DNA from: Lycium barbarum
Taxonomy: Eukaryota; Streptophyta; Magnoliopsida; Solanales; Solanaceae
Length of the DNA: 64,000 nucleotides
NCBI RefSeq assembly: GCF_019175385.1
Contig: NC_083346.1
Location: forward strand, 83,714,543 to 83,778,542
Direction: 5' to 3'
Position numbers and translations under genes: made by a program. Below the pieces are notes generated by a model. That model worked only from the letters and a program-made list of their open reading frames with translations, searched no databases and was not told the origin of the DNA. The first letter of the stretch is position 1; every line of letters starts with the position of its first letter. Shown here in pieces: positions 1-11,911 of this stretch.

Positions 1-839
1 TCAACATCTCCACACTTTGAGTATCCAGAAACCAATATGATATATGAAACATTATTCTTTTGGTCCATTGCCTCATAGAAACTGCATGCTAACTCTATCT
101 TCCCACAGTTTATATATCCGCTGATCATCGCATTCCAGGAGGCAGGACTTCTCTCTGGCATCTGCCTAAACAATTCATATGCCCGTTCCATATTCCCCAC
201 CCTCGCATACCCAGAAACTATGGAGTTCCACGAAATAACATCTTTCTCTGGCATCTCATCAAAAACACTTTGTGCCATTGTTAAGTCACCAGATTTTACA
301 TATCCACCTAGTATTGAATTCCAGGATACTATATTTTTCCCAACCATCTCATTAAAGATGTTTTGGGCGAAACCCATATTACCTACTTTTGAATAAAAAT
401 CTACTAGAGCAGTCTGCACATAGACAACATTACAGAAACCATACTTGTAAACTTGTGCATGAATGGATATCCCACCAGACCTGTACAAAATCCTTGCACA
501 AGCCTTTAAAGTAGATGATATAGCAAAAGTGGTGGGACTAAGTCCACATCTCTGCAGTTGTCCATATAAATCGATAGCCTCCCTGAACTGAGAATGCCTA
601 GAAAAGAAGCGAATGGTGGAAGCCACTGAGAAGACATGTAAATTTTGGACATGATTGAGGATTAGTTTAATATAGCGTGAGGTCTTATAAGAGTGAGAGC
701 TTGTAGAATTGATTATCTGGCCAACTAGTGAGGACTCAAGATCATAAAGACCGTTAACAAGTATTGCAGCATGGATTTGCTTTGTTTGGTTGATGGACAT
801 AGGCTTAGCCAACAACATAGTAACTTTAGAGGGCAACAT
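1..839 (-). CDS. PLS-type pentatricopeptide repeat protein, 3' end outside window
   Basis: The minus-strand frame is open from an ATG at 839-837 to the window edge, giving 279 codons without a stop; an in-frame TAG lies six codons upstream (857-855), which supports this start. The N-terminus (INQTKQIHAAILVNGL) is typical of plant PPR proteins. Helix-pair repeats follow, with the recurring signatures IVSWNSILGGYVKSGDL, VISWNSIVSGYARVGNM and PASWNAMISGYINCGKI; the second SWN is near residue 203-205. The spacing and FDEMPEKD linkers fit the PLS subfamily, whose members bind organellar RNA in a sequence-specific way, often for C-to-U editing or splicing in mitochondria or chloroplasts. The C-terminal E or DYW region that would refine this is outside the window. 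It is the only convincing host gene here, intronless as far as seen, as is usual for the family. Its RNA target cannot be inferred. Confidence 0.93.
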   Translation of the reverse strand, partial: MLPSKVTMLLAKPMSINQTKQIHAAILVNGLYDLESSLVGQIINSTSSHSYKTSRYIKLILNHVQNLHVFSVASTIRFFSRHSQFREAIDLYGQLQRCGLSPTTFAISSTLKACARILYRSGGISIHAQVYKYGFCNVVYVQTALVDFYSKVGNMGFAQNIFNEMVGKNIVSWNSILGGYVKSGDLTMAQSVFDEMPEKDVISWNSIVSGYARVGNMERAYELFRQMPERSPASWNAMISGYINCGKIELACSFYEAMDQKNNVSYIILVSGYSKCGDV

Positions 840-1934
840 CAGAGAAACAAGGCACTAAGACCAAAACATAAAGTTCATACTAATCAGACTAGTTTCATAA
901 CCAAATGCCAATGGTAACACACTCTAAGCTGCCTACAAAAAACAGCATACCCAGAAAGAAAACATCTTACACAATAGCATATCAGGATGAGTTCAAACAA
1001 GAACAGATTTTGTAAAAAGAAAATTCTCCACTTATGAAACAAGGGTGTGGTTGTTACATGAGATAAAGGGTCCATAAGCAATTGGTTCACATCAAAAAAA
1101 AAAACCCTGGAGGGATCTAATAATTCTTTTTGTGTCCATCAACCGGTTTGGAGTAACATCCAGATTATTTAGGACACGGAAAATCTTCCAGTAAAATTAC
1201 CAAGAAAAAAGAAAATTTTGAAACAACCTATTGGAATGTGGAGTTTGAAGGTATCGCCGTGGACTGGAGACTCGTCAGAATAGTAGTAGCATAGCAGGGT
1301 GGTTCAGTACTCAGTTTGAGAAAATTGGGGTCAAGATGGAAGGTCATTATAGATTTTCGTCCTTCCCCACCAATTAGTACTACTTTTGTGGCTTTTAGGT
1401 GAAGTATACTGAAGCCTCTCCGCTGGTCTCACTCGTCCCCACAAACATTACACAAGTCAGGAAAACACTTTAATCACGTGAAGTGAAAAATGTAGGTAAT
1501 CTCAATAACCAGAGCTTAATCTAGTATTTCTAGACATGATTGTACCACCAAAAAAGTGATTCGTTTAGCCTTCTTTTAGCATGAGATTATATTATACTAA
1601 TTTTTAATAATATACACATAAAAATATTTAATTTTACGGAGAGATCATAAATTCATATGTTCCAAATTTAATACATAAATTTGCCTCTTTCTATAACAAT
1701 ATTACATAGCAATACTTTATTATAAAAGCCAAGTATTTTTTTTTTCAAAATTGACTTTTTATGTTATATTTTACCTCTTTATACTAGATTTTTTACCTAT
1801 AACAACAATAATAATTTTTATAACAAATTAACAATGCACTCTTCGTAAAATTACTCCCTTGTAACAGCCTTGTTCAAATATTAATTATTTTAAGTTATTA
1901 TTTTCTCACTTTTTTTGCTATTCATTTATTTTTA
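840..1934. other. 5' flank of the PPR gene, no gene seen
   Basis: This stretch should hold the promoter and 5' leader of the minus-strand PPR gene. I see no convincing coding frame and no repeat shared with the rest of the window. It becomes very AT-rich from about 1560 on. Confidence 0.6.
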
Positions 1935-2200
1935 TACTCCCCCCATTCGCTTTTAGTTGTCCACTATTTCAAAAATAGATTTTCACTTTTACTTGTCCAC
2001 TTTCTCATATCAAGAGAAAAAAAAATTGCTTTTCCTGTTTTGCCCTTAACATTAGTTACTCGTTCCAAATCATTTTCCAGATCCAATACAATTATACACC
2101 AATTAATATGGGTAACATGATAAAATATGAACTTCATTTATTATTTCTTACGGGGTGTGTAATGTCCATAACGAACAAGTAAAAGTGAACGGAGGGAGTA
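1935..2200. mobile_element. Stowaway-like MITE with TA target duplication
   Basis: The left end reads TACTCCCCCCATTCGCTTTT and the right end, reverse-complemented, reads TACTCCCTCCGTTCACTTTT, so the element has matching terminal inverted repeats of about 30 bp bounded by TA. The CTCC(C/T)(C/T)C terminus, TA target site and ~266-bp size fit the Stowaway (Tc1/mariner-derived) class. No coding capacity. Two short insertions relative to each TIR show that it is somewhat decayed. Confidence 0.85.
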
Positions 2201-2215
2201 ATATGGAAAGCAATA

Positions 2216-3053
2216 TGTCACGACCCAAATCACGGGCCATGATGGAACCTACACTATCCCCTGGTAGGCGAACCATTCCCAAAATCTAACTTCCTTTTTA
2301 GTCATTAGATGCGAAAAACAGTAAGCAAACACAATCTGACAGTTTAAGTAATAAAACCAATGCGGAAGAAAATACCATTATTATTAAAATTCTCAAAACC
2401 TGGTCTAGAATTGTACAAGATCTTCTAAGAGATATACAAATTTGACATAAAATTACAGACTCAGAACTGGATACAACTTCTGTTTAAGGTAAGAAATACA
2501 CAGAAATATAAGAGAGAGACTCCGGGCTGTAGGATCCTCTAATGGCTCACCCCTAACGTCTCTAATGTATGCCTCGAAATAGTCACGAGACTCCGAACAC
2601 AACCTGGAAACAACTCTACACTCCATAAGGAGTGTAGCAAGAGTAGTATGAGCATAACACTAGGCTTGTAGGTATCATAGGCCGACAACGATTAGATATC
2701 ACATATAACATGAAGAAAATTAGCAAGTAGAGGAGATAAGCAATCAAGTACAGTCACTAAGCATGTTCATATAACAGTTCGCAGCAATTACAACACAATA
2801 TCTCTTTATTTTTCATATCATAGACCTAGGTGAAATCTAAAACCCTCAATCTGTCAAGTTTCTAATAAAAGGACCTTGAAATCAGACAACAAATCAAGCA
2901 AGTCATCAGCAATTCCAGTCAAATAATCAACCAAGATTTTCGTGAGAAAGTATGCACTGCAATGATGTGGAATGCAATACCAATGGATGCAATGCAGTAA
3001 TATGGAAATGTCATGCAATGCAATGCCTCCCAGGCCTCCTCTCCGAATTGTAC
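2216..3053 (-). mobile_element. LTR fragment, minus orientation
   Basis: It starts with TGTCACGACCCAAATCACGG, the reverse complement of the TGACA terminus seen on the other LTRs here, but the rest differs from the other LTRs, so it is a separate family or a distant relative. It is cut at 3053 by the next LTR. It contains a perfect 9-bp hairpin (2616-2637). No coding frame is evident. Confidence 0.55.
2616..2637. repeat. Perfect short hairpin
   Basis: CTACACTCC, a four-base ATAA loop, then GGAGTGTAG: a perfect 9-bp stem inside the 2216-3053 LTR fragment. It resembles in kind, but not in sequence, the hairpin module of the other LTRs. Confidence 0.7.
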
Positions 3054-3433
3054 TGTCACGACCCAACCGGAGGGTCATGACGGGCACTCGGTGCTAACTT
3101 ACCGAGCACCTCTGAGCATACATCTCATAGTCATTTTTAGGTGGGCCACAAAGCTAGCTCATGGGTATCAAAATTTGTAAGGACGTATATCACAAGATAG
3201 TGGCACATCTCTATATAATCATCAAATAGGCCAATAAACATAAGCCGACATGGCTACCAAAATATTACACAACAATATGAACTGATAACGATATGGGACT
3301 TCTGGCTACACACATCTGCCTACGAGCCTCTATATAGAATACAGGAATCCATAAAGACCGGGCAGGACTCCGCCATGCCTAAATATATATATATATATAT
3401 ATATATACAAAAGAGTAGTACCAATAAACTCCA

Positions 3434-3565
3434 GCTCCGAAGCAAATGGAGCGCCCCTAAACTCCGCTGATGAAACTCCTAAGGATCAGATCTGTCTACC
3501 TACTTCCCTGCGGGCATGAACGCAGCGTCCACAATTAAGGACGTCAGTACGAACAATATACTGAG
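3434..3565 (-). other. LTR hairpin module, copy 1
   Basis: Stem pairs on the + strand: GCTCC 3434-3438 with GGAGC 3448-3452; CTGCG 3508-3512 with CGCAG 3521-3525; CGTCC 3526-3530 with GGACG 3539-3543; AGTAC 3546-3550 with ATACT 3558-3562 (one mismatch). Confidence 0.7.
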
Positions 3566-6500
3566 TATGTAAGGCATGAATAGTAACATGATAAAAGCAT
3601 GAAGAACAGCGTAAGATAAAAGAACCAAATATACCTCATGATACCTCTTAAGACATTCATCATGCTTACTTAACCTTTTTCTAGAAGAAACATATAGCAT
3701 GCATGAGAGCCTAATTAAACATTTCTACTTTATCGGAGTGACGTAAGGTCGGTAACCTCCGACGTATCATTATGAATCATCACCATCGCTATATCTCACC
3801 TTGGAGGAACAACTATCATAAGTGAGATCAACAACAATGAATAAAATCAAGAAAATCATGAAATAAGCTCAATAATCTCATAATAGCATCAAACCCATAA
3901 GTTTTGGAATCTCTAGAAATGGAATCATCATCAATATCATTATCATCATAGAAAGCATCTATCTTTAGCATCATAAGAACTTTGAGAATCATGAACTTCT
4001 AGCATTTTGGAAATAAGGACATTATGGAAAACAAGTATGGGTTTATAAGAAAAGAATTATGCCTTTAGAAAGAAAAGGACAGCCTTAACATACCTTTTTG
4101 ATCTCCTTACTTAACGCTTATCCTCCCAATCTCGTAAATCTACATTCAAGAGAATTCATACTATTGTTAGGCCTACCATCATATGTTTATCTTAAACCTT
4201 CAAATTAAATCCTTTTAGAATCTGCCGAAATTCGGGCAGCATCTCCCCTGTTTATATCCCTAGCCCGAAATCACAATACTAACAACCAACAACAAAAACA
4301 ACAACACTAACATCAACAACAACATCATCAATACCAAAATATTCCATAAAACATCCCACATGATGTTTATCTGATTTCTCAACCAACAAATTCATTATAC
4401 GACCATTTAATAGCTCTATCTCCGTAAACCTAAATCAATATCAATAAGGAGAGATTCATACCTTGTTCCCACTAGAATCGCAATATCTCCAATATTCACC
4501 TTGATTTCAAGCCAAGATTCACCTCAATATGATACTATAATCACAACTATACGCTATTCGAACCTGAATCCCGAGATTTCACTTGATTTGCGCTAACATT
4601 TATAGGTGCAAATTGCGAGAACATTCTAGAGAGTTTGGGATGTTTTTGAGGGGTTGTTGGATGAAAATAAGAGGGTGAATCCCCTTTTATATTGTTTTAG
4701 AGTCGGTTTTGCACCGACCTAAATTTTACCCTTCGCGTTCACGCCACCTTGGAAACGTTCGCGAAGAGTTGCCCAGTGGCTTCCCTTCGCGTTCGCACCA
4801 CTCCCAGGCGCGTTCGCGTAGGGTTAATTCCTGCTCTGGCAGTCCATCGTGAAATGCTCATAACATTTGATTCCGATGTCGGATCGATGCGCGGTTCGTT
4901 GCGTTGGAAACTAGATTACCTGAACTTCAATTTAGGCTTTTGTTCCACCTCAAAACTCCTAATATACTAGGAGCTATTCCTTTCTCAAGTTAGACCAAAA
5001 TTATCGTACAAACCTTGCCCATTTTTTCTCCAAAGTTCCAACAAACTCACTTTCCTTAATTCACTTTTTCTCCAATCCTCCCGTAACTCACCAAACATAA
5101 ATTTAAACACTCATAAACACAAGTTAAACTTGTCCAACCTCACATACCCTTGAAACAAATCCGGTGTTATATCCCGTATTTTTGAACGTCAGATTATTTG
5201 CTGAGGTGGGGCCCACACATCGAGATTTTTTTGGGACATCTGAAAAGTCATATGAATCACATATGTGAAGTTAAACACAACTCAAGAAGGACCCTTGGGC
5301 CAAATCAAAGTGGAAGTCCTCCAAATGAATATTTTTAAGAAAACGTTTTCGGGTGATCTGATTTCTAGGGGAAAAACAGTATTATAAGTTTGGAATTTGG
5401 AAAAATACCAAGAAATAGAAGTTGTAGATAATTGAATTAGCTTTCCAACCATAGGTCGTGGGTCCCCAGGTGACGTCGGTACAAGGAGATATGGTCGTTT
5501 TAAGGTCGAAAGGTCAGTGGGCTAGGCCCAACTCGGGACCAACCGGGTTGGCCAAAAAACAAATCAAAAAAAAAATAATAAGGCCCAAATTTGTGAGGGA
5601 TGGCCGGCCAACAAGGCCCAAGCCCATGATTTTATTAATTATCCATGTGATAATTAATATAAAGGATCAATTAATGAGTCATATCTCATTTAGAAACTTC
5701 AAGAACACTTGAGAAAAAGGAAAGAAGGAGAAATCTCCAAGGCCATTTCGGCCAAGTGCAAAAATTGACAAGAAAATTGACAAAAATTTCTTCAAAAATT
5801 ATTTTCTACCAATTAAAGGATTCCTAGCAAGGTGGAGTGGTCTTTGGAGCAAGAAAAATTCATATTCTAGCAAGTTGCAAGACTTAGCTAAGTGAAAGAT
5901 CAAGGAAGAAGGTAAGAACTTATTCTTTACATGTTATGGATATTTTTGCATGTTGTAGTGTGCAAAAGTGAGTGAAATTCATGAATAGCAAGAATATAGT
6001 TTTGTGGCGGTGAGTTGTATATCACATGTATAGCCGTGTATATTTGGTGAATCATGAATGCATGGTGAGCAAGTTTTATTTAGTATGTTGGTTGTTGTGT
6101 TGTGGATTTTATATTGCAAACAAAAGCCTAATGAGCTTAGTGAAGTATTAGTAGTTGGAGGCTTGTCTTGGAAGATTATGTAAATTGAATATTATGTTCT
6201 TACATGTATGGAAGATAATGATATTAGTATGGTGTTGTTGGAATATATATTATAAGGTTGTTATTGTTTTCATTGGAGTTGGAAGGTTTTGAAAGAAGTA
6301 GTAAATTGATTAAGTTGTTATAATGTATCTTGGATTGAATATGGAAATTGTTAGTGTGGTTGAGTTATGTTAATAGTTTGGCCGGGTTTGAATTCCCGGG
6401 TTGTTGTTGATTGAAAACTTGCTAGGTAAATGTTGAGGATGGTGTATTTACAGAGGAAATGCTGCCGAAATTTCGGTAGCCAAGTGTTTCCTTAAGATTC

Positions 6501-7689
6501 TAACTCTAAGTACCCTAATGAAAGTTTGGGTAAATGTGACCAAATCGCAGATTTTGGCGGATTTGCAGCTTGAATTCGGAATAGCAAAAGAAGCGAAAAG
6601 AGGTATGTAAGGTTTCACCCTTCCTTCTATGGCATGTCTTAGCTGTAATAAGTTGGGTACGAGCCTCGAGGGCAACCCTATCCCCCGGAATCCGCACCTA
6701 AAGTTTCCTTTTTTTCCTTCAGTAGAATTGAACTAGAAAGTGTGCAAATGTTGAAAGGACCTCCTAAACCCCTAGAACTTGTATAAATGGGACCCGATTA
6801 CCCTAATACCCTTACAAGTAACGCCATGACATGTAACATATGCAAATAGTATACGCTACCTCATCCGGCCCGAGGTGGGCCCGTTACTCTCGAATTTTCC
6901 TTATAGTCTTGTTGGACTTACTAGAAGTTGAATCCAAGGGAATCCTTTGATCCCGATTTCGTTACCAAATGATAAGTACTATAACTACTCTAACGAGGAG
7001 ACTTCCATGATGATAATGATAACAATGATGCTAGACGAGGGGATATGCCTATGATAAGTACTACCGGAACGATTCTATGACTAAGATTCCTAAGCTAAGT
7101 ATTCTATGTGAATATGAAAGTGATAAACTAATTTTTGAATCTTATTTATATTCCTTAGCTATGACATTATTTTCTAAGGGTTTCAAAGCCTATGAACTGA
7201 CATCTATGATGCCCCGATTTCATTCTACGTTTACTTTAATATTATTCTCCGTTGATAGTCTCACCTTAAAATACTCGTCCCTTCAAGGCGAGACGAAGCG
7301 ATCACGAGTATTCCATAGTGTAATCGGAGGTCACCGACCTTACGTCACTCCGATGGCTACATGATATTTCTTTGGGCTCCCTTGCATGCTTATATGAATA
7401 TGCATATAAAACAGGTATATGTATATAAGATATGAATATGTATATAAAACATGTATGTGTATACAAGCTATGTATATGAATATAACGATATGTATATGTA
7501 TATAAGATATGTATATGACCCTGGGATGGGGGGAAGGGATATATGGGGGAATGGGAAGGGAAACATGTTTCATTGCCACCTGATCAGCTGGCTTATCATC
7601 CCGGACGCGGGGTGCCCGGACGCTCTATATATGGGTGAGCCGGTGTATATCGGCGCTATGTGGGTGAGCCGACATTGCTCGGCGCTATG

Positions 7690-8095
7690 ATATGACCTAC
7701 CATGTCATGACCAGACATGCTATGATACGATATGCTATGACATGCTATGCTACGATATGATACGCTATGCTATGATAAGATATGCTATGGCAAGCTATGC
7801 TATGACATGATATGCTATGATATGACAAGCCATGCTATGATATGACAAGCTATGCTATGATATGACAAGCTATGCTATGATATGATAAGCTATGCTATGA
7901 TACGACAATCTATGCTATGACGTGATACACTATGACACGCTATGCTATGACATGGACATGATATAACACGATACGACATGCTGTAATAAGATATGATATT
8001 ACATGATACAATACGCTATAATAAGACACGACCTGATATACCACGATAAGATATGGTAGGGCACGATAGAAAATGATACGGTAAGATACGACATA
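7690..8095 (+). repeat. Degenerate short-period tandem repeat
   Basis: A long run of variants of TATGCTATGATATGACAAGC and shorter ATGCTATGATA units, roughly 400 bp, in the 3' half of the solo LTR. The copies have diverged strongly. No other LTR here shows this expansion. Confidence 0.75.
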
Positions 8096-8289
8096 ATATA
8101 AGTTCTATTTTCTACGTTCATGGAAGAGAATCATTTTTTAAGGAAAAGACAAACCATGCATGATAGCCGCCCAAAAAGGGGCCTCCTATGTACAGGTTAC
8201 TTTCTTGTCTCATTATATGTCCTATGACTCCATGATATTATTAATCATACTCTATGTTACTGCTTGTATTATCTTCCATGCCTTACATA

Positions 8290-8423
8290 CTCGGTACACT
8301 ATTCGTACTGACGTCCCTTCTTGTGGACGCTGCGTTTCATGCCGCGCAGGTCAGCAGACAGGTGGATTTGATCCCTAGAAGCTCTACCAGCCGCCCTTGA
8401 CAGCGCTCCAGTTGTTCCGGAGC
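8290..8423 (+). other. LTR hairpin module, copy 2
   Basis: CGTCC 8312-8316 pairs with GGACG 8325-8329, directly followed by CTGCG 8330-8334 with CGCAG 8345-8349, then GCTCC 8405-8409 with GGAGC 8419-8423. The second stem differs from the CCCCC/GGGGG version elsewhere but stays paired. Confidence 0.75.
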
Positions 8424-8834
8424 CTCACTTCCGCGGTACTATTTTGTGTATGTATATTCGGGCACGGCAGTACCCGGCCCTTTCTATGTATAAGTGTACT
8501 ATGTCTAGAGGCTCGTAGACAGATATGCCCAGTCAGTCAAGTACAGTTAGATATATGGTGTGTTGGCATTTTAATGTTGTTGTATAAAGTGATAACGAAG
8601 TTTACTAGTCTATGTTCATAATGACGCTGCTAATGTTAATGTTCAAAAAATAAATAAATATGGCACTGTTCATACGGCTTGCTAAGAGGTAAAGGCAAAA
8701 TGATAGATAAGGGGTGCTCGGTACAAGTATCGGGTACTCGTCACGGCCCCTAATCGGGTCGTGACATCCGGTGTCCAAAATTAAGGCAGCTAACATACGA
8801 TGAATCTTAATGTAGAAAACCACAAGGTGTATCA

Positions 8835-9287
8835 TTCTTCCCCCCTTAGAAACATTCGTCCTCGAATGTTAACTCCCAGGAATTCTATTAAAATTTCGGC
8901 AAAGCTTCCCCTGTAGCTACACTACTACCAACCTGTCACACAACCAACCAAACCCATACAATGCCACACAGGGTCACAACAATCAATAACAAAAATGGCC
9001 TCACACGACCAGTAATCACCAGAAATAGAGTGATACGTACCTGAAGGCGGTAATGTTTTAGTCTGGGTCCCCTCTTGGCAAAACAAGTGCGAATATCGGA
9101 ATCTCCTGTCTTCCTCAACTCCTCAAGTCATTTTCTCTATACTCACCTTCCTTCATAATACTCTTACTGAGGTTACACCTCTGGTTCTCAATCCCTGAAT
9201 CTGGAACTTGGTTATCTGATAGGATAGTAAAAACTTTCTCGTACGACAATTGCTCTGAAACCTAGGCATGGCTATGTCGTACGACAA
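8835..9287 (-). mobile_element. 3' internal remnant of the minus-strand element, with PPT
   Basis: TTCTTCCCCCCTTA at 8835-8848 is the polypurine tract read on the minus strand. The palindrome AACATTCG...CGAATGTT follows at 8851-8870. The following ~200 bp match the 3' untranslated internal parts of the other elements (a CACAGGGTCAC-type segment also seen near 61356). No pol frame could be recognised. Two copies of TCGTACGACAATTG lie near 9238 and 9274 at the border with the next fragment. Confidence 0.6.
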
Positions 9288-9548
9288 TTGGTTATCACAT
9301 ATCTCATAGGCATATCATAACCTTATCATAACTTAGCATCATCATACATTCATCATTAATCATACATTAAAGCTTGAAGGTAACCATGGCTATGTCGAGG
9401 TGACAGGAGGTCGCGAACCCCCGACTACGTTATAGAGTGATCATAATCGTCACATCTCACCTTGGAGGGACTAACATTTTAAGGTGAGTGCACACACGGA
9501 AAAGAATCAATGGAACTATACTTAGGGTCATTAACCTCATGGACATTG
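9288..9548 (-). mobile_element. LTR fragment, minus orientation
   Basis: This piece is closely similar to 49031-49265 inside the 48181-50682 solo LTR, including ACCATGGCTATGTCG and CTCACCTTGGAGGGACTAAC. It is interrupted at 9549 by another LTR, and the continuation on the far side is missing. Confidence 0.7.
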
Positions 9549-11911
9549 TGTCACGACCCAGCCCCGTGGGCCGTGATTGGTGCCCTATTTGGACACCCCA
9601 AACAGACTTACATACCAAATCGTCATATTATAGCTTAAACAAAATTTAATATTCATCATCTTAAACAGACTGAAAGCAATTATTATCTTAAGCGGTCGCG
9701 CGTACAAAGTATCTCATCAGAACCAACAAAGGCGGCGGAATACACATCGCCGAATATATGCACATATACAAACATACATGCCATTTAGGCCGCATCCAAA
9801 TCTGATAGATTGGCGGAATATACATCGCCAGATACATACACGTGTACAGAAAATTAGGCCGTTTGGGCCATAATAGCAAACGGGACCGCATTAAGACGCA
9901 TATCATAGACAAACGAACACACACATGACCCATGACCCACATATATGACTACATGCCTCTACAAACCATAACGGAATCATATGGTGGGACAGGGCCCCGC
10001 CGTACCCAAAATAATCAAATATACAAAAGCATATACATCACAAAAGGTATGTACCAATATATGGGCTCCGGATCAAAAAGAGCACTCTGTAACAGCAGAA
10101 TGTGTGGCCTACACTGACAGATCACGAACCTCTGTACCTGCGGGCATGAAACGCAGCCCCCGAAGAAAGGGGGTCAGTACGAAAGATGTACTGAGTATGT
10201 AAAGCACAAAGTACAGAAATCCAAACCATAACTGAAGTGAAGGGTACAGAGAGAGAATACCGAATCAATATATCAAAATCTGTACTGAAGACACATGTAC
10301 ATAATGCAAACAGAAAATCATGCATAAGGCTCAGGAACGTGGTTACCACTCCGACGCTGGTGCCACAACACAGCATACTCCAGAAGGTTTCAAATCTCCG
10401 TACAACCCCGAACACAACATATCATATCATCAAAGCATATCATAAGCCATATCACAACATAACTCCATAAACGGTACCCGACCCTATGGTGAGGTCTCGG
10501 GAACCGTAACACATCATACTGCCGAATATGTCATAATACGCACGATCACAAAACCGGCCCGGGAACCGGCGAACGATATCATAGTAATAGGCACGAGCAG
10601 AGTAGTGCGGAAACCATATGCATATACACAATTAAATTCCAAGACTCGACAAATAAATACATATGCATATATATATATTGAGATCAGAAAGCTCAAAGTA
10701 AGTATCGAGTCTGTCGGAATTAGTATACAAAAGATATGAGCCTTTAGATTTACAAAACTTTCGAAAAATACCTCATAAGCCATTTTCTGAGAATTTAGTA
10801 TCATTCACATTAAGGAGCTCTCAAATAACTTATGGAGCAAATCAAACGGAGCCTTAAATTCATAGGCAAAAGTCCCCTTTTATATCATACAAAAATAGAT
10901 CAAGTAAGACAAACGAAGGAAGTCTCGGGACTAGTGTGCCCACCTCGGGTAAAGTCGAGGTGGCGTACGAAATTTACAAATGTTAGACTCTATGGAGTCA
11001 TCCATGAAAGTTTCAAAGCGATTCGATCACGTTTGTGCAAGTTATGCATGTTTGAACAGTTTTCCAACCAAACATAAGGATTATAGTTCAATTACATTGA
11101 ATGAATAGTACCCAAAATCAGACTCGGATTTCTATGAACAGAATAACCCCCGAGGCTCAAATCCAAACCTAGTATACCTAGGACATGGCAAGAGAAGGAA
11201 AGGGATAGCTTTACATACCTTACTTGCGTCTTACGCTCTCCCAAACTCAACTCCCGTCTCCTCCAAAATCTACAATTGGTCATAGTTACCAAATATGAGT
11301 TACAAGCTTTTAAGACTTCAAACTTAAGTCCATATTTGTCTACCGAAATTTCGGCAGCATTTCCCCTATAAATTCAACATCCCCAAGAATCATCTCGGCC
11401 CAGAATATCAACAACAACAACACAACAATACCAACAACATCAACAATCATCACAAAACACACTATAACATAAATAGTCTTCTTTTCCACATAGTGCAACA
11501 ACTTCCATTCCAACTTCACAATTCCAAGCTAATATCAACATTTCCATATTCATTTACTAATCAAAATCATTCCAACACAATCCGGAAGTATTCCATATCA
11601 TTATACAAAATATTTACAAAATATACAAAAATCCCCCCAGAACCATAATTCATCTGAAACCTCTAATCTTCAACATAAATATTCGTAACGCATTTTCATC
11701 TCCCAATTTCATTAACAACAATCATAATTTTCACCTTAACAATTCATTTTCATAATTATATAAATTTTCCATAAATCCACCAATCTTCCTACAACACTTA
11801 ACAACTACTTTTCTTACAAATTTTTGGCTAACATTCTTCCATTTACTCCACAAGGCCATTACAACACAATTGACATAACAAATAGAATTTTAATCTTCCC
11901 CCTCCATTACC
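9549..11911 (-). mobile_element. LTR, minus orientation, truncated at its 5' end
   Basis: It begins TGTCACGACCCAGCCCCGTG at 9549 and carries the hairpin module (10065-10192), the GCCCGGGAACCGG segment near 10558, the GGTATGTAA block (about 11190-11222, minus strand) and the ACCGAAATTTCGGCAGC motif near 11342. The expected ...TAACA terminus is absent: at about 11911 it abuts a plus-strand integrase fragment. The joint therefore combines LTR interior and pol interior and must be a deletion breakpoint. Confidence 0.75.
10065..10192 (-). other. LTR hairpin module, copy 3
   Basis: CTGCG 10138-10142 with CGCAG 10152-10156; CCCCC 10157-10161 with GGGGG 10169-10173; AGTAC 10176-10180 with GTACT 10188-10192. 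The GCTCC stem near 10065-10083 is weakened to four pairs. Confidence 0.7.

Larger units (their letters stand above)
5165..8766 (+). mobile_element. Solo LTR, gypsy, TSD TCCGG
   Basis: It starts TGTTATATCCCGTATTTTTG and ends GGGTCGTGACA, flanked by perfect 5-bp duplications TCCGG at 5160-5164 and 8767-8771. Length is 3602 bp, with no PBS, gag-pol or second LTR, so this is a solo LTR, the normal product of recombination between the two LTRs of one element. It sits antisense in the 3054-8834 LTR. A possible TATA box (TATAAA) lies near 5658, a splice-donor-like AAG|GTAAGAA at 5912 and the GCCGAAATTTCGG motif near 6464-6478. Confidence 0.9.
3054..8834 (-). mobile_element. 3' LTR of a minus-strand gypsy element, split by a solo LTR
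   Basis: The left terminus is TGTCACGACCC at 3054. The right terminus, read on the minus strand, is TGATACACC at 8834 (elsewhere TGTTACACC). A pyrimidine run at 8835-8848 is the polypurine tract of the minus-strand element, so this is its 3' LTR. Without the insert (5165-8766 plus one TSD copy) it is about 2.17 kb. It carries the shared LTR features: hairpin module near 3434-3565, GCCGAAATT motif near 4227, splice-donor-like GTATGAAT at about 4461 and the conserved GGTATGT block near 4090-4100 on the minus strand. Confidence 0.8.

Noticed and set aside
5458..5712. 84-codon frame near the left of the 5165-8766 solo LTR
   Set aside because: It begins at a GTG, crosses the probable promoter region and is broken in the related LTR at 34688 onward.
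11824..11911. N-terminal extension of the integrase frame
   Set aside because: The first ~30 codons are antisense LTR sequence read through by chance; homology begins at about 11912.
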